Assembly (NCBI GenBank): GCA_947034895.1
Contig: OX344761.1
Coordinates: forward strand, 40,312,863-40,376,862
Length of the DNA stretch: 64,000 bases
Direction: 5' to 3'
Source: Rhytidiadelphus loreus
Taxonomy: Eukaryota > Streptophyta > Bryopsida > Hypnales > Hylocomiaceae
Below, one piece after another: positions 24,239-35,628 of this stretch (position 1 is its first letter; every line of letters begins with the position of its first letter). The notes under the pieces were generated by a model. That model was given only the letters and a program-made list of their open reading frames with translations, was not told the origin of the DNA and did not search any database. The translations under genes and the position numbers were made by a program.

Positions 24239-25013
24239 TAATTGCTCTCTCTCACTGGTGAAACATAAGTGGTGATGCATCAAAATTGAGACTCTCTCTG
24301 CAGACTAGTTTTCTTCCCTGTAACTTATTTCTCGAGTTCGAAACAAGCCCCAACTCATCTCTCTCTTCATTTGTCCAGCCTTGTGACTTGGCTATATTGT
24401 GATGTTTTTGAAATGGATTTCCATTTTTATAAAAACAAAAACAAAAAAACAACATAACAAAGGCCCAGTTTGGTTTAAACTGAAACTTGTCAGATTGGGT
24501 TTTTTGTTTTTGTTTTTTTAAACAAATGAAATGGAGATTTTCATTTTCACCATTCTGTTGTGCAATAAATTCTAGCCATTTTGTTTTCCAAATCAGGCCC
24601 AGCACAGCTTTGCACCCTCAAAATCTGGTCTCCCTTCAGTTGGGCCTTGTATTTTGTTTATTCTTTTGCAGTAAAGGGATCCCTTTATTTGTGTCAAAAA
24701 AAAATCTGGTCTCCCTGCCCCTGTCTGGTCGCCATTTCAAATCATGTTTTTTCTCCAATGTCCTCCATTTTGGGAAGCACAACTTAAGTTTTCAACTCTG
24801 ACATGACAAGTATTGATTGAGTCTCAAAAGAGACCCCAAGCATATTTGTCTTGTTTTTGTTTTCATCTGATTTTATTGGATGGTGCACAGCTACCCAAGT
24901 TCTAGAGTAGCATAAGCTTAACTCTGCATTGTCAGTCAGTCATCTGCTGTGGCATGCATTATGACCGTGAATCAATCAGCTATCAAGAAGTTTGCCTTCA
25001 AGCCAACCAGAGA

Positions 25014-25131
25014 TAACTTAAGCTTAAGTTCAGTTTAAGCTAATTGGGTATGTTAGCACTTGGTGTTAGGAGTAACTTAAGCTTAAGTTCGGTTTAAGCT
25101 AATTGGGTATGTTAGCACTTGGTGTTAGGAG
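25014..25131. repeat. Tandem duplication of 59 bp
   Basis: Two copies (25014-25072 and 25073-25131) differ at one base. Each starts with the palindrome AACTTAAGCTTAAGTT. Confidence 0.95.
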
Positions 25132-26084
25132 TGATGTTTGCAATGTGAATCTTGTCCAGAAGTAGGTCTAAATTTGTTCCTCAGATTCTTTAACATGCAG
25201 TGAGAACAAACCTTTTTCTACTAAATACAGATAGACCAAGGAAACAGACTTGTTTGACCAATTAGACCAGTTGTGGGTCTTCATGTGGATCGTGTCCGTC
25301 CATAGCCCGCCATGCAAACAACATTTCATGCAAACAATAGTTTCATGCAGACAATGTTTCACTTACTGAAGTTATGTTACTGTCAAGAGCTTCCAGTTTG
25401 GATTGAAACACTGGTTCTGAACTGCTTTGGTTGTAAAAGTGAACGCTAATAGTATTTGAAAGAAATTTAAAAAAAGAAGAAAAAAACTGAAAATTTATTG
25501 TACACAAGGCAGGCCCCTTTTGATCAACAGTTGAGTAATAACTTTAGTTAAGGTGAATGCAACCTATTCCCATCCAAACATTACAATTCCACCCTCATGT
25601 TCGTGTACCTGTGGTGTACATTTTCATTCTGAAATGTACCCCATGAGTACAAGGACGGAATTTATGATTGGGGCAGTCATGGGCTGGTTCACTTTATGTT
25701 GTGACAAGTGTGATGCACTGCATTCAGAAAGCTTACATGTGACAAGGCAATGGAAACCCGCGATAGGGTAGGAGGATTTTTTTTGCCCCCTCGTTTGGTG
25801 AGACCATTTTATTTGTTTAGTAAACTCAAGAATTGGATCTATGAAAAAGCCATTGCGAGAATGATTGTCAAAGCATCGATCTCCCATGCTTCAAATCCAT
25901 GCTTTGTTTGTTCACATTTTGAACGCAAGATCGAGCGCAAGATACTATACACAATTCAATATCTCATTCAAGACATGTGTGCACTACTCAAAAGGGTGTT
26001 GTTTTTCTATTTGTTTGGAGATTTTGAAAGTGGCGATTGAAAGATAGTGTTGAAGACAACACTCTTATGGATAGTGTGAGGTAA

Positions 26085-26220
26085 GAGACCCTATTTGCAT
26101 CACAATTCAAAAGCCACCCTATTTGTGCTACTATGTAATAGTAGGTTACATTTCAAACTTTCAAATGTACTATATTAATACATAGTGGTCATGAAGCACA
26201 AATAGGGACTCCTACTTTAA
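26085..26220. mobile_element. Small MITE with AGACCCTATTTG ends
   Basis: About 135 bp. The left end is TAAGAGACCCTATTTG and the right complement is TTAAAGTAGGAGTCCCTATTTG. A related end occurs at 5070-5098. No target duplication was determined. Confidence 0.5.
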
Positions 26221-27686
26221 ATTCTCAAAGCTATTGTAATATGCACTTCTTCTCAATATGATGAACAATAGTTTCATGAGAAGATAAATTTATTAGCATT
26301 ATCTCCTTTACTATCACTATAATGTTTCTTTGTAATACAAATGGAAGAAAAGATAGATCTCTAAAACATTGCACACCGTGCAAATATATTTAAGCCTTTT
26401 TGTTTCAATATGTGCTAGTTTATGGCATTTTCTTCAAAACAATGAAAATACTTTAATCCTAAAGGACATTCTACATCCGTGCTCGGTCAAGCTTTATTGT
26501 TTCTCTATATTAACACACGCGTTTCAAAATTTTGACATTTTTCTCACGTAATAATATATACCTGAATTTTTTCTTATTTTTTTAATAATTATCAAGAAAA
26601 TTAAAATGAATTATATATAGTTTTCTAAAAGTAATCTCTTTGTAACCATAGTAATTACAAGAATGCTTAAAATAGTATGAAATTGTTAAGAAAAAATGGA
26701 GACCATATCGATATTAAACATCGTGGTGTAAATGGTGTACTCAATTAACTCACACTAAGAGAAATTCAATAGAAAAAAGTTTGAAAGTGGTGTATTCTAA
26801 ACTTTCTAAATCCTACCCTCAAACAGGGTCTGGGGAGATTTTCAGCTTAACTGGCTAAAATCCTATATTTGTTAAAACCAAACGGTTGTTTGAAGCATTC
26901 TCTCGGCTAGACCTTTATAAAATAGAGATTTTCCTCTTAAATGATCGGTTTTTTTCCGAAGATTTTGAAATCCATTTGGAAATTCTCAAAATCAACCGGC
27001 TAGCTTGTAACTAAATGCCGGTACTCCCTGTACATTGCCCTCAAAGTGTCACAAAAACTGCAAAATCTCAAAATTGTTAAAATGAAATAAAGAATACATT
27101 ATTGAAACTACATTTTCTCAATTCAATTTGATATGCAATGAATCATTGGTTGGCTGGGAAGTTGCCATGTTGGGAGCTCCCACTTTGAAACCAAAAGGGA
27201 CCCTCGAAGCGTAGGGTTGCTACATGTTATGCTTACTCACGTATGTTTTTTTGCGTAAAAGACAAAGTAAAACTATCCCCCAACATTCACGATATTCTTC
27301 CGACCAACGTCATACATTGAGCCTCCTTCAAATCTGAGTCACTCCAATTGAGTCGGATCGGAGCTTCATTGATCACATGTGGCAATCATCTTTGAAATCG
27401 CAATGGTGTTTATATGCATGAGGGCTTCTGATTTCACCAGGACGGGGTGGTCAATGTGTTGCCACTGCACAACAACCACTGAACCAAGCTAAGAAATTTC
27501 GCAGAGTAGTCGGTTGTCGAGAATCACGACTTCTGACACACCCTACAGTCAGACACACTCGCTCCTGGCGGCCCCAAACGGCTACAACTCTTTTTCTTTT
27601 TCTTTGGAACAAATGAAAAACAACTACGATTCTTGTGTCCCTTGTATGGTCAAGCACGACGAGCAGTGTTTTTTCGGGGTTTTTTG

Positions 27687-27915
27687 TTAATCCCTTAATG
27701 CCTCGATCTTTTTTCTAATTTTGGCATATTTTTGTTTATATCATTCTAGAGAAATATCATTTACTGCAATTTCGTGAAATTGATCAGTAAAGAAGGTTGT
27801 CTTTTCAAGATTCAAGTGTTACATTGGATGAATGAAAATTTAGTTGAACAAAACAATGCCTGGTAGCCCACTGTTCATTGTCCAGAATATGGATGTTGGA
27901 GCGGTTAAGGGTTAA
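27687..27915. mobile_element. 229-bp TTAA-flanked small element
   Basis: TTAA lies at 27687-27690 and 27912-27915. The left inner end is TCCCTTAATGCC and the right complement is CCCTTAACCGC. The pattern fits the piggyBac type but the ends differ from the 950-bp family. Two TTAA sites near CCCTT could arise by chance in such DNA. Confidence 0.45.
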
Positions 27916-30900
27916 GTGACTGTGAAAATCATCCCTTTGGTTAGTGTGTCAATCATTCACTTAATTGTATAGTTGAATAGTTAATTGCATAGATGGATAG
28001 TTGCACTTGTGTCATACAAGAAGGATTCTCTATCATCCATAGGAGAAAAAAACATTGTCCTTGACATTTAAAGGTTAAATCTAGTGAAAAGAACACCCAA
28101 ACATATCAAAAGCTACGAAAACAATTGGAAGCATCTGAAGTTTGAGGTGACATTTACAAGTCCGTGATTTCACAATTTGTCACAATTTGTCAGGCTACAT
28201 AATAAGATCATTCAAATAGACTGATGAGACCGCACATGAATTGTTTGATCAATTGCATATATCTTGGCTTTTTGTTCTGGAAAGTGGGCCTTTGAATGCT
28301 CTCATGGTGCAGAAAGTAGTCTCCCTGATTAAAAATATATATATATAGTTTTTTGAAACAAATGAAAATCCCATTGCAAAACAAAAATACAGCCCCCCTG
28401 ATTTTCACCACTTCCTTGCGCAGGCGTAGCACCTAAGATCCATACTGATATTTGTCCCTTGTTTTTTCTTGTCACCACACTTTAATTGAAAGTGACTGAT
28501 CTTTCAAGGGGGAAAAAAAGAAAAAGAAAAAACATCATGTATTATTTTCCTACTCTATTGTAATTCATTTCCAACTATTTTCAATGACTCTGCAGTGAAA
28601 ATAATACATTGCCGTTCTTCTCAAAGGTAGTCACCAAAGAAGTAAAAAAAATGGTCCAATATGACCTTAACCTTGGAAAGACATGGGGTGACCCTGGAAA
28701 TCATGCATTGTGTAAATTGGAATTAAAAAAATCCAAAAGTACTCATTGGAAATCATGCTACTATAGATGTTCTCCACTTTTCACAAAAAAATCCAAGGAT
28801 GAATAGTTGTAGTTCTGTTCTACACTGGAGAATTCTTTGTCATTCGTCGGACACTAAGTGTCTGCGGTGTCCTTCCAAGGTTAAACTACCTCGGATGATA
28901 GAACAAGTGCTAGGAACTTTTGGTTGAATCCTTGAAGTTCCTAGTTTGGCTCCCCATGCTGACTTTGCTCGCTCAATAGGCTTGTTTGTTCTTCTACTTG
29001 TGTTCTGACAAGGATAAGGTAGGAATACCATAAACGATTAAAATAAGCATTTTAGCCTATAAGATATGGAAAATTCATTGAGAAATTCAGCTCAATGTGT
29101 GCACAAATAAGGATAGGGAAGAATGAAAAAATAAAAATAAAAAAATAAAAAATCTTCAAAAATGAATATTTTATTGAATATAAATGTGGATTTCTCATAC
29201 AAACCCCATTCTTGTCTCATAGCTTCACCTAAAACAGTTTCCCTTGGAACTTATTCCTAATAAAGTTTAAGCCAATCAAATTTCAGCAAATCAAATCTTT
29301 TCAAATCAACATCAAAGCTAGCTATTGTTGGTTTTAGAACATACTATTGTGCCATTAAGAGGGTGTGTGCCATTTATGGTATTCCTACCTTACCCATGGT
29401 GTGAAATGTCCTGGAATTTTTCAAGCCAAGTTGCCATGAATGTTATGTCATGTCAATCCTTGAAGGCTGTATGTTTCAAAAAATTATTATTATTAATTTT
29501 GAAATATTAGTAATTGCTAAACTTTGAAATTTTGAATCCATTTTTGCAATCAAAGGCCTCGAAGTTGGTAGGAGATGTGATGAAATAACTATGTTTTTTT
29601 AAAAGCACAAACTAGGGGAACAATTTTTTACATGAACCCTTCGTGGAGGCAATAAGGGAGTCAATCCTTCACAGCCGCCAGCCCCCTCACTAAATAACTT
29701 TTTTTTTAAACACTATTTTGCACTAAATTATAAAAATTCAATATAAAACAATTGATAAATTTGTCTAGCACTAATTGAATGAACTTGAGTAGTCACGAAA
29801 ACCCTCTGAATTGTTTTGTTTTGGGACCACAGCCAGCGGGGCTATGATGAGTGCCTCCCACTATTCCAACTTGGAAATTGGAGCCCTCCATCAGTTCAGT
29901 TTTCTGCAGAGTGAACTTGTGGTTGTATGTGCCTCCCATGTGCAACAAGGAGTTAAATTAGCAGCTTTTTCCCCCTTGGGGTCCCGAAGAAAAAGCAAAA
30001 AAAGGTTAAAATATTACAATGAGGGCACTTTACCATGGATCCCCACCTAAAGACCGGAGTCTCATTGGCAATTCTCAGATTTGGTTCATCTCCTGGCCAT
30101 CATGATGGGTTGCCTGCTGATGCCCCAACTAAAACTGCAAAAGGTCGGTCGGTCGGTCAGACGATCCCACTTCTAGTACTTGAAATCCCTTCCTTGGTCA
30201 TTGTAAGTAAGTTAATAAAGCATGGAGATATTTTTTTCCTTTTTCCTTTTTTTCCTTTTTTGAAATACAACATGGGGACACTTTCACTATTGGAAGGAGC
30301 CGTCATCATGATGTTGGAAAGTTTCTTCGTCCATAAGTTTCAAAAGAAAAAAGAAAAAAGAAAATCTTTGGTCTGGAATTGGGATGCATGATGAAGCCAA
30401 ATAGTGTAGGGGGATACTTTTTTTTTTTTTGAGTTTTACCACCTATTTTCCTTGAATTCCCAAGTTTTCAAGTATCCGATCCACTATTTTTTTCTATTTT
30501 TAGAACTCTGAATAGAAATATTATAGATTTTTTTCACCATTTTTTTTGTTGGTGTTTCTAATTGCAATTGGGGTTTTCGCAACTTTGAACAAACTGCCAT
30601 TTTTTTTCCCAAAACACTAGTTTAGAATTGTTGAAGGATTATTTTGTAGGGTTTAATTATAGCTAGGGCAATCACCGAGGTAGAGGGAATTTTGAAAATA
30701 AACAAGTTGATGAGGACGGCAAAGCCCGACGATAATATCTACTTATTTATTTTTAGAATTTCCGACATCAAGGAGATTGCTTGCCGTAAACGCCTATTTA
30801 GTTATGGATGGAATATGTGATTGATGAATGAGAAATCCGTAACTGAATTAGTTACGTGGATTTCACTCTCTAGAAGGAGATTATGGAAAATAACGTAGGA

Positions 30901-32803
30901 AGTCCATGAATCGCCCACCTAGGAGTTGAAACTAAATTTTGGAGGAAGTGAAGTTTCTTGAAATATTTTTCAATAAATTTTCTTTGAAAGATAAGTGGAA
31001 TTGGCATCTAACTCAAGTCGTTTCATATTTTTTGGGGAGTTTTGTGAAAATAATTATGATATTTCGAAGTTGAAATGGCATGACACTCTAAAATCACCCA
31101 CCTCCTAAAATGTATGTTGCTCGTACAGTGCTTGTACAAGGCAAAGAAAAAGCAACACACACAAAAATAGTAAACATTTGAGGAGGTTCCCAGTTTTGTA
31201 GAGCTTGTGCCCTTTTAGAACCTCCTAACTGAACCCTCCTAAAAAATGAACAGGATATTTCTTGGTGGTCCATTTTCTTTTTCTTTTTTAATCAGGGCAT
31301 TAGAATTAATCGTGAAGTGCTTACAATGCAAAACCTAGAGCTGGAGTTTGAGAAAAATATGGGTTGACTAAACTCCTTGGAGCACCAAAATTGAGGTCTG
31401 ATGAAATTTGGTGATGTGTTTCTTTTGTACTATTCTTAGTTAAACCTTCCTCTTACACCCATTTAGAAACATGGGAGAAACTTTACAATTAATTGTATTG
31501 GTCATGATTATTAACCAGTTACAGTGATAGATGAATGAAAAAAGCTTGCTATCATTCCTATTCATATGCATCAGTTGTGGAGGAATATCAATAAGTAGTC
31601 CTTTGCTTTTCACCTTTGACCAGCCATGCATTCCAAACTAAGATACCATGCAAATATTGTATGCAATAGTAGTCGTTCAAATTTCTTCAAGAGATTCCAA
31701 GCTAGAATCAAAAACTCTCTGCCTCAGTTCAGTCCTTTGAGAACCAAGCTACCTTATTAGGGTTTGTTGGCTCTGTCTCCCTGTTATGCTTAAAAGGCCA
31801 ATTGCAAGGACAATGTTTGTTTTTTCTTCCAGTAGCTTCTCATCATTGTGAGGGAAGACCTTGACTTCATTACCTTTAGAGGTATCTTCTCATGGTGCTC
31901 ACTCGCTCGATCAGGTGGTCGACCCCAAATCAGACAAGAGAATTTGTAGGGGAATTTGTAGGATACTTGGGGGTACTGCTAGCAACATTGCTAAAAAAGA
32001 AGAAGATTCTAAACAAAGATTCTTTTAATACTCTAACTATTAAGATTGTGAACACGACCAAGTGACCGTTCAACGTACGCAAGAGATCTTGGGTAGGTAC
32101 GCACAAAGTCAATTTGGGTTGCATGAAATTTTGACACGGGGGGTTGGAACATGTGCCCCTGGTTTAGTGGGAATTAAACAACTCTTTTTTTTTAAAATTT
32201 GGTGCCCAGATGAAAAGTACACTACCCTGAACTTTGGAGGCAGCTCAAGTGGGCAACTACTTTTTTGAAATTTGATAGGTGTGTAACTTTCATTACACAA
32301 GATGCAAACGTCAAAAAAATTAACCATGTGTACTGGTTGGAAGTGTAAAAATCTCACTATAGGAAGAGTTAAAGTTTGTTGGCTATGTCGAGCAAGGACA
32401 AAAAAAAATTGCTTCTATCTTCAAGCATTGTGATCTTTCTATTTTGTGCAATCAAAGTTCGTGAATTTTTTTCCACACATTCTAGTAGTAGTCTACTACA
32501 AATTTGTATGGTTGAATTTTTTTTAAAAACTTCTTTTTTTCATTTTTTTAAGGGTTTGCTAGTTTAGAATCCCACTAAATAAATGTTTGGGATATTAAAG
32601 GGAGTATGAATAAAAGAAGCCATCATTGTGAATAATCCCCAGATTTGATAAAGGAGATAAGTGGAGTGTTTTGTTTTGTTTTTGACACAAATGAAACGGG
32701 ATTTAATTGCAAGAGTGAAAAGAACAAAACCATGATGAGCCACATGTGGCCTGACGGGAACAAAATAAAAGAGATAAGTAGAGTGCTTTGGTATACAAAC
32801 ATT
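27916..32803. other. Gene-free AT-rich block
   Basis: No gene was recognised. It contains two roughly 100-bp repeat copies (about 27989 and 28797) and a diverged copy of the 226-bp MITE near 29450-29665, with the matching motif TTTTTTACATGMACCC and end GAGTCAATCC. It also contains a 200-bp repeat copy (30940-31135) and, from about 32190 to 32570, DNA related to the body of the element at 45516-46073. Confidence 0.45.
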
Positions 32804-32914
32804 GCTACACTAAATAGTGAAATTAGGTTGCCCCAGACTATAGTTGACCATGTCTGAAAGTGTTAGATATGAGAAATTAGTGTGGGGCAACCTAATTTCA
32901 CTATTCAGTGTAGC
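32804..32914. repeat. 111-bp hairpin with 32-bp arms
   Basis: Arms 32804-32835 (starts GCTACACTAAATAGTG) and 32883-32914 pair with a single mismatch around a 47-nt loop. Ends resemble the CTACACTAAA termini of the CACTA-like elements, so it may be a minimal MITE. Size and pairing also resemble a small-RNA precursor. Confidence 0.9.
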
Positions 32915-33759
32915 TTCACTTAATTCGTTGAACATTTGTTGCACACAACATGTCCTAGAACATGGCATTGATGATTTATCTACTATCATGACTCCCATTA
33001 TTGTTGAATTCTTCAAAAAAAATTCAGGAAGTTGCATTTAGAGCATCTCCACTACTTCATCCCTATCCCTATTCCTACCAAGATGAAGAGAAAGCAAATA
33101 TTGGCATAAAGAGTGCTCTTCTTCACCAATGTTAAGGTAAAACAGCCCAGTGTGGTCATAATTAGGAGTCTACCCTCATGCTATTGCTCAAATTTTTCAA
33201 ATTTTTTTTCCACATGAAAAGACAAATGTGACAAATAATGAGGACATTTGAAATTATATTTTTCAAACAAAGTATGGATTTGTTATGAATTTTTGAATTA
33301 ATCAACCCAATACAATCACAATATTTTCTAACATGAAAGGCCTCAAAATCAATTCTTACAATGATTTTTACACTGAAAAAGTTGGAAGTACCTATTGAGG
33401 TCATCAATCACTACATAACTATCATGAAAGACATTAATTAGGGTATGATAAAACATCATAGAGTCATTTAGGTGTCCGTCATGGGTCATTTGACCGCAAG
33501 GGGCTGTTTTACCTTACTCAATATATAGAAAAATGATTTGAGTTCAATACATTTGAGGCCCTACCTCCCCTAAAATTTGAAGGATGTAATACTTTGGCAG
33601 GGAGGTTTCTTCCCTATCCAAGACGAAATACATCCGGATAGGGATAGGGAGCACCCATAGTAGGAATGTTCTTAGTTTCCAAAAAAATTTACTTTCATAT
33701 CAAACCAATCATTCACCAAAAAAAAATGAGGATCATAAGATTTTCCACCCCAATTTCTG

Positions 33760-33988
33760 GGCCAGGGTGGATTGACCCCCTCACTTGGCCCTGCGGGCAA
33801 ACCCTGGAATTATTTATTTTCCGCACATAAATTTTTTTGCAAATTTTTAATTCATTTTTGCGATCAGAGACCCCAAATTAGTTTAGAGAGGTTAAGAATA
33901 TACCCTAGAACAACCCCAAATAGGGGGCTTCTTTTTTTTACATGCACCCCTGGTAAGGCCAAGCGAGGGGGTCAATCCACCCTGATCC
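33760..33988. mobile_element. ~226-bp MITE, copy A (8-9-bp target duplication)
   Basis: The inverted ends are GGCCAGGGTGGATTGACC and, on the right complement, GGATCAGGGTGGATTGACC. Flanks share ATTTCTG (33753-33759 and 33989-33995), a slightly slipped target duplication. The body is shared with copy B at 34135. The class is hAT-like or Mutator-like by duplication size. Confidence 0.8.
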
Positions 33989-34134
33989 ATTTCTGCACTT
34001 GATTTTTCACATCTAGACCAACCACGTGCACTACACCCGATGGAGGTAAGGTACTTACCAGTACCACAAACAACGTGAATGTATATTACCATGCCACCAT
34101 GCCAAAATTTCTTGCAAGGGATCCCATCCGGTCC

Positions 34135-34360
34135 GGCCAGGGAGAACTGACCCCCTCGCTCGGCCCTGCGGGCAAACCCTGGAATTATTTATTTTCCGCA
34201 CATGAATTTTTTTGCAAAATTTTAATTCATTTTTGCGATCAGAGACCCCAAATTAGTCTAGGGAGGTCGAGAGTATACCCTAGAACGGTCCAAAATAGGG
34301 GGCTTCTTTTTTACATGCACCCCTGGTAAGGACGAGCGAGGGGGTCAATCCACCCTGATC
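34135..34360. mobile_element. ~226-bp MITE, copy B (perfect 9-bp target duplication)
   Basis: It is flanked by the direct repeat ATCCGGTCC at 34126-34134 and 34361-34369. Ends and body match copy A at 33760, including the internal motif TACATGCACCCCTGGTAAG. Two close copies separated by about 150 bp suggest local transposition. A 9-bp duplication favours a Mutator-like origin. Confidence 0.85.
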
Positions 34361-34969
34361 ATCCGGTCCGGTCCGGTCCATGAGTTTCATTTGCAATGTC
34401 ATGAGCAGCTTTCGTCCTCACGTCGTACAGGAGCAGGAGTAAGCAAATTCAACTGTTCAGTTGTAACTTACTCCGTACAAGTCTACACTGAGAGTATTAA
34501 TGTCAATTACACTGTTACTCAAAAAAAGATCCAAAAAAACTAACCGTATCGATTGAAAGTAGGAATAACCCTTCATCAATAGGGAAAAGGACAAATGATT
34601 TGTTCGTACCCTTCAAAAGCTTATGATGGTCAAACCCAACAAACTTTCATTTTGGAGAGACAGTATTCCGTCGCTGGGGCGCTCAGGGGTTAAGGTATGT
34701 CCACCGTAAAAGTGTCGTCGCTGCTGCTGCTGCTGCCTTCGGCTTTTCCGGGAGGCTGCAGGTGGAGATTCCAAAAGCAACGGAGGGCAGAGGACCAGCA
34801 CACTTTCGCCACGCCTTCCTTCCTTCCTTTGCTTTCTTGTACAGTGCTGTAGGGACCAAGCAACGGAGGGAGGGAAGCCTGTCAGTAGGCTTGTCTAATT
34901 AGGACCACTGGAACCGGAAAGTGTCGTCTGTCCGCACAATGGGGGCTGGCTGCAATGGGTAGGAGGGTA

Positions 34970-35005
34970 GGGCAGGGTAGGGTATCCTACCCTACCCTAA
35001 CTAGG
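34970..35005. repeat. CCCTA/TAGGG-rich stretch
   Basis: Runs of GTAGGG and CCTACCC face each other around TATC, making a short hairpin. The units are GGGTA/CCCTA and not the plant telomere unit TTTAGGG. Confidence 0.6.
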
Positions 35006-35034
35006 GTATCATGGAGCCTAACCTAAAAGGTACA

Positions 35035-35061
35035 AGGGGGCGGGGGCGGGGGCGGGGGCGG
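35035..35061 (+). repeat. (GGGGGC)n tract, G-quadruplex candidate
   Basis: Four runs of five G separated by single C, then GG. It meets the standard four-run G-quadruplex pattern on the plus strand. It is strongly out of character with the AT-rich surroundings. Confidence 0.9.
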
Positions 35062-35202
35062 ACTGAGGATTCATCATGGAATTTCAGTTCATCATGGAAT
35101 TTCTGTCTTCAGAGGGGTCAAAGCTGCAGCAGCAGCAACAGCATCTGGAGGGACCAGGGTGTTGTTTTCTTCATTTATTATTCGCAGTGCAGAAAGGGAT
35201 AA

Positions 35203-35628
35203 TAGGGGTAGTCACACCTTCTTCACTTTGCACTTTGAGAATGGAGAATGAGAAGTTGGTGAGGGTTTGGAGGAGCCAATGGGAAGCCGTGGTGAGTGAA
35301 GGAGGTGTGACACCCTTAAAAGATGTGTTGAGAGTGGAGAATGAAAAAAGTGGAGAAGCAACTTACCTGAACCTAAGATTAGACATAAAGTTGGAGGAAA
35401 ATCGGCAACAACAAAGGTAAAGCGGCAATGAAAGGTAAAAGTGTAGAGCACAAAAGAATCTTCTTAAGTGCTTAAATCTTCCGCACTCCCAACCTTCACC
35501 TCAAGAGGTGAAGACTAGGAGTGTGGAAGATTTAAGCACTTAAGTATATTCTACCAACATGAAGCCAACCCCAAGCCGCCACCTTTCCATTCTCCATTCT
35601 CCAAGTGTAGAAGGTGTGACTACCCCTA
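35203..35628. mobile_element. Foldback MITE with nested hairpin
   Basis: The inverted ends (TAGGGGTAGTCACACCTTCT, then AGAATGGAGAATG further in) enclose about 426 bp. Inside, 35462-35501 and 35505-35546 form a second long hairpin (CTTAAGTGCTTAAATCTTCC). TA dinucleotides at both borders would fit a Tc1/mariner-type target. An open frame on the plus strand (35076-35420) crosses it and is probably not real. Confidence 0.7.

Larger units (their letters stand above)
19798..27686. other. Gene-free AT-rich block
   Basis: No gene was recognised in nearly 8 kb; open frames are short and lack domain features. It contains the CACTA-like pair of ends at 21661-21885, a 200-bp dispersed repeat at 24048-24238, a tandem duplication at 25014-25131, CATGCAAACAAT-type short repeats at about 25308-25362 and a small MITE at 26085-26220. 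A (CAAATGAAA)-type simple-repeat junction lies near 24525. Confidence 0.5.

Noticed and set aside
34970..35005. Interstitial telomere repeat
   Set aside because: The units are GGGTA/CCCTA and not TTTAGGG, they are few, and they face each other in a hairpin.
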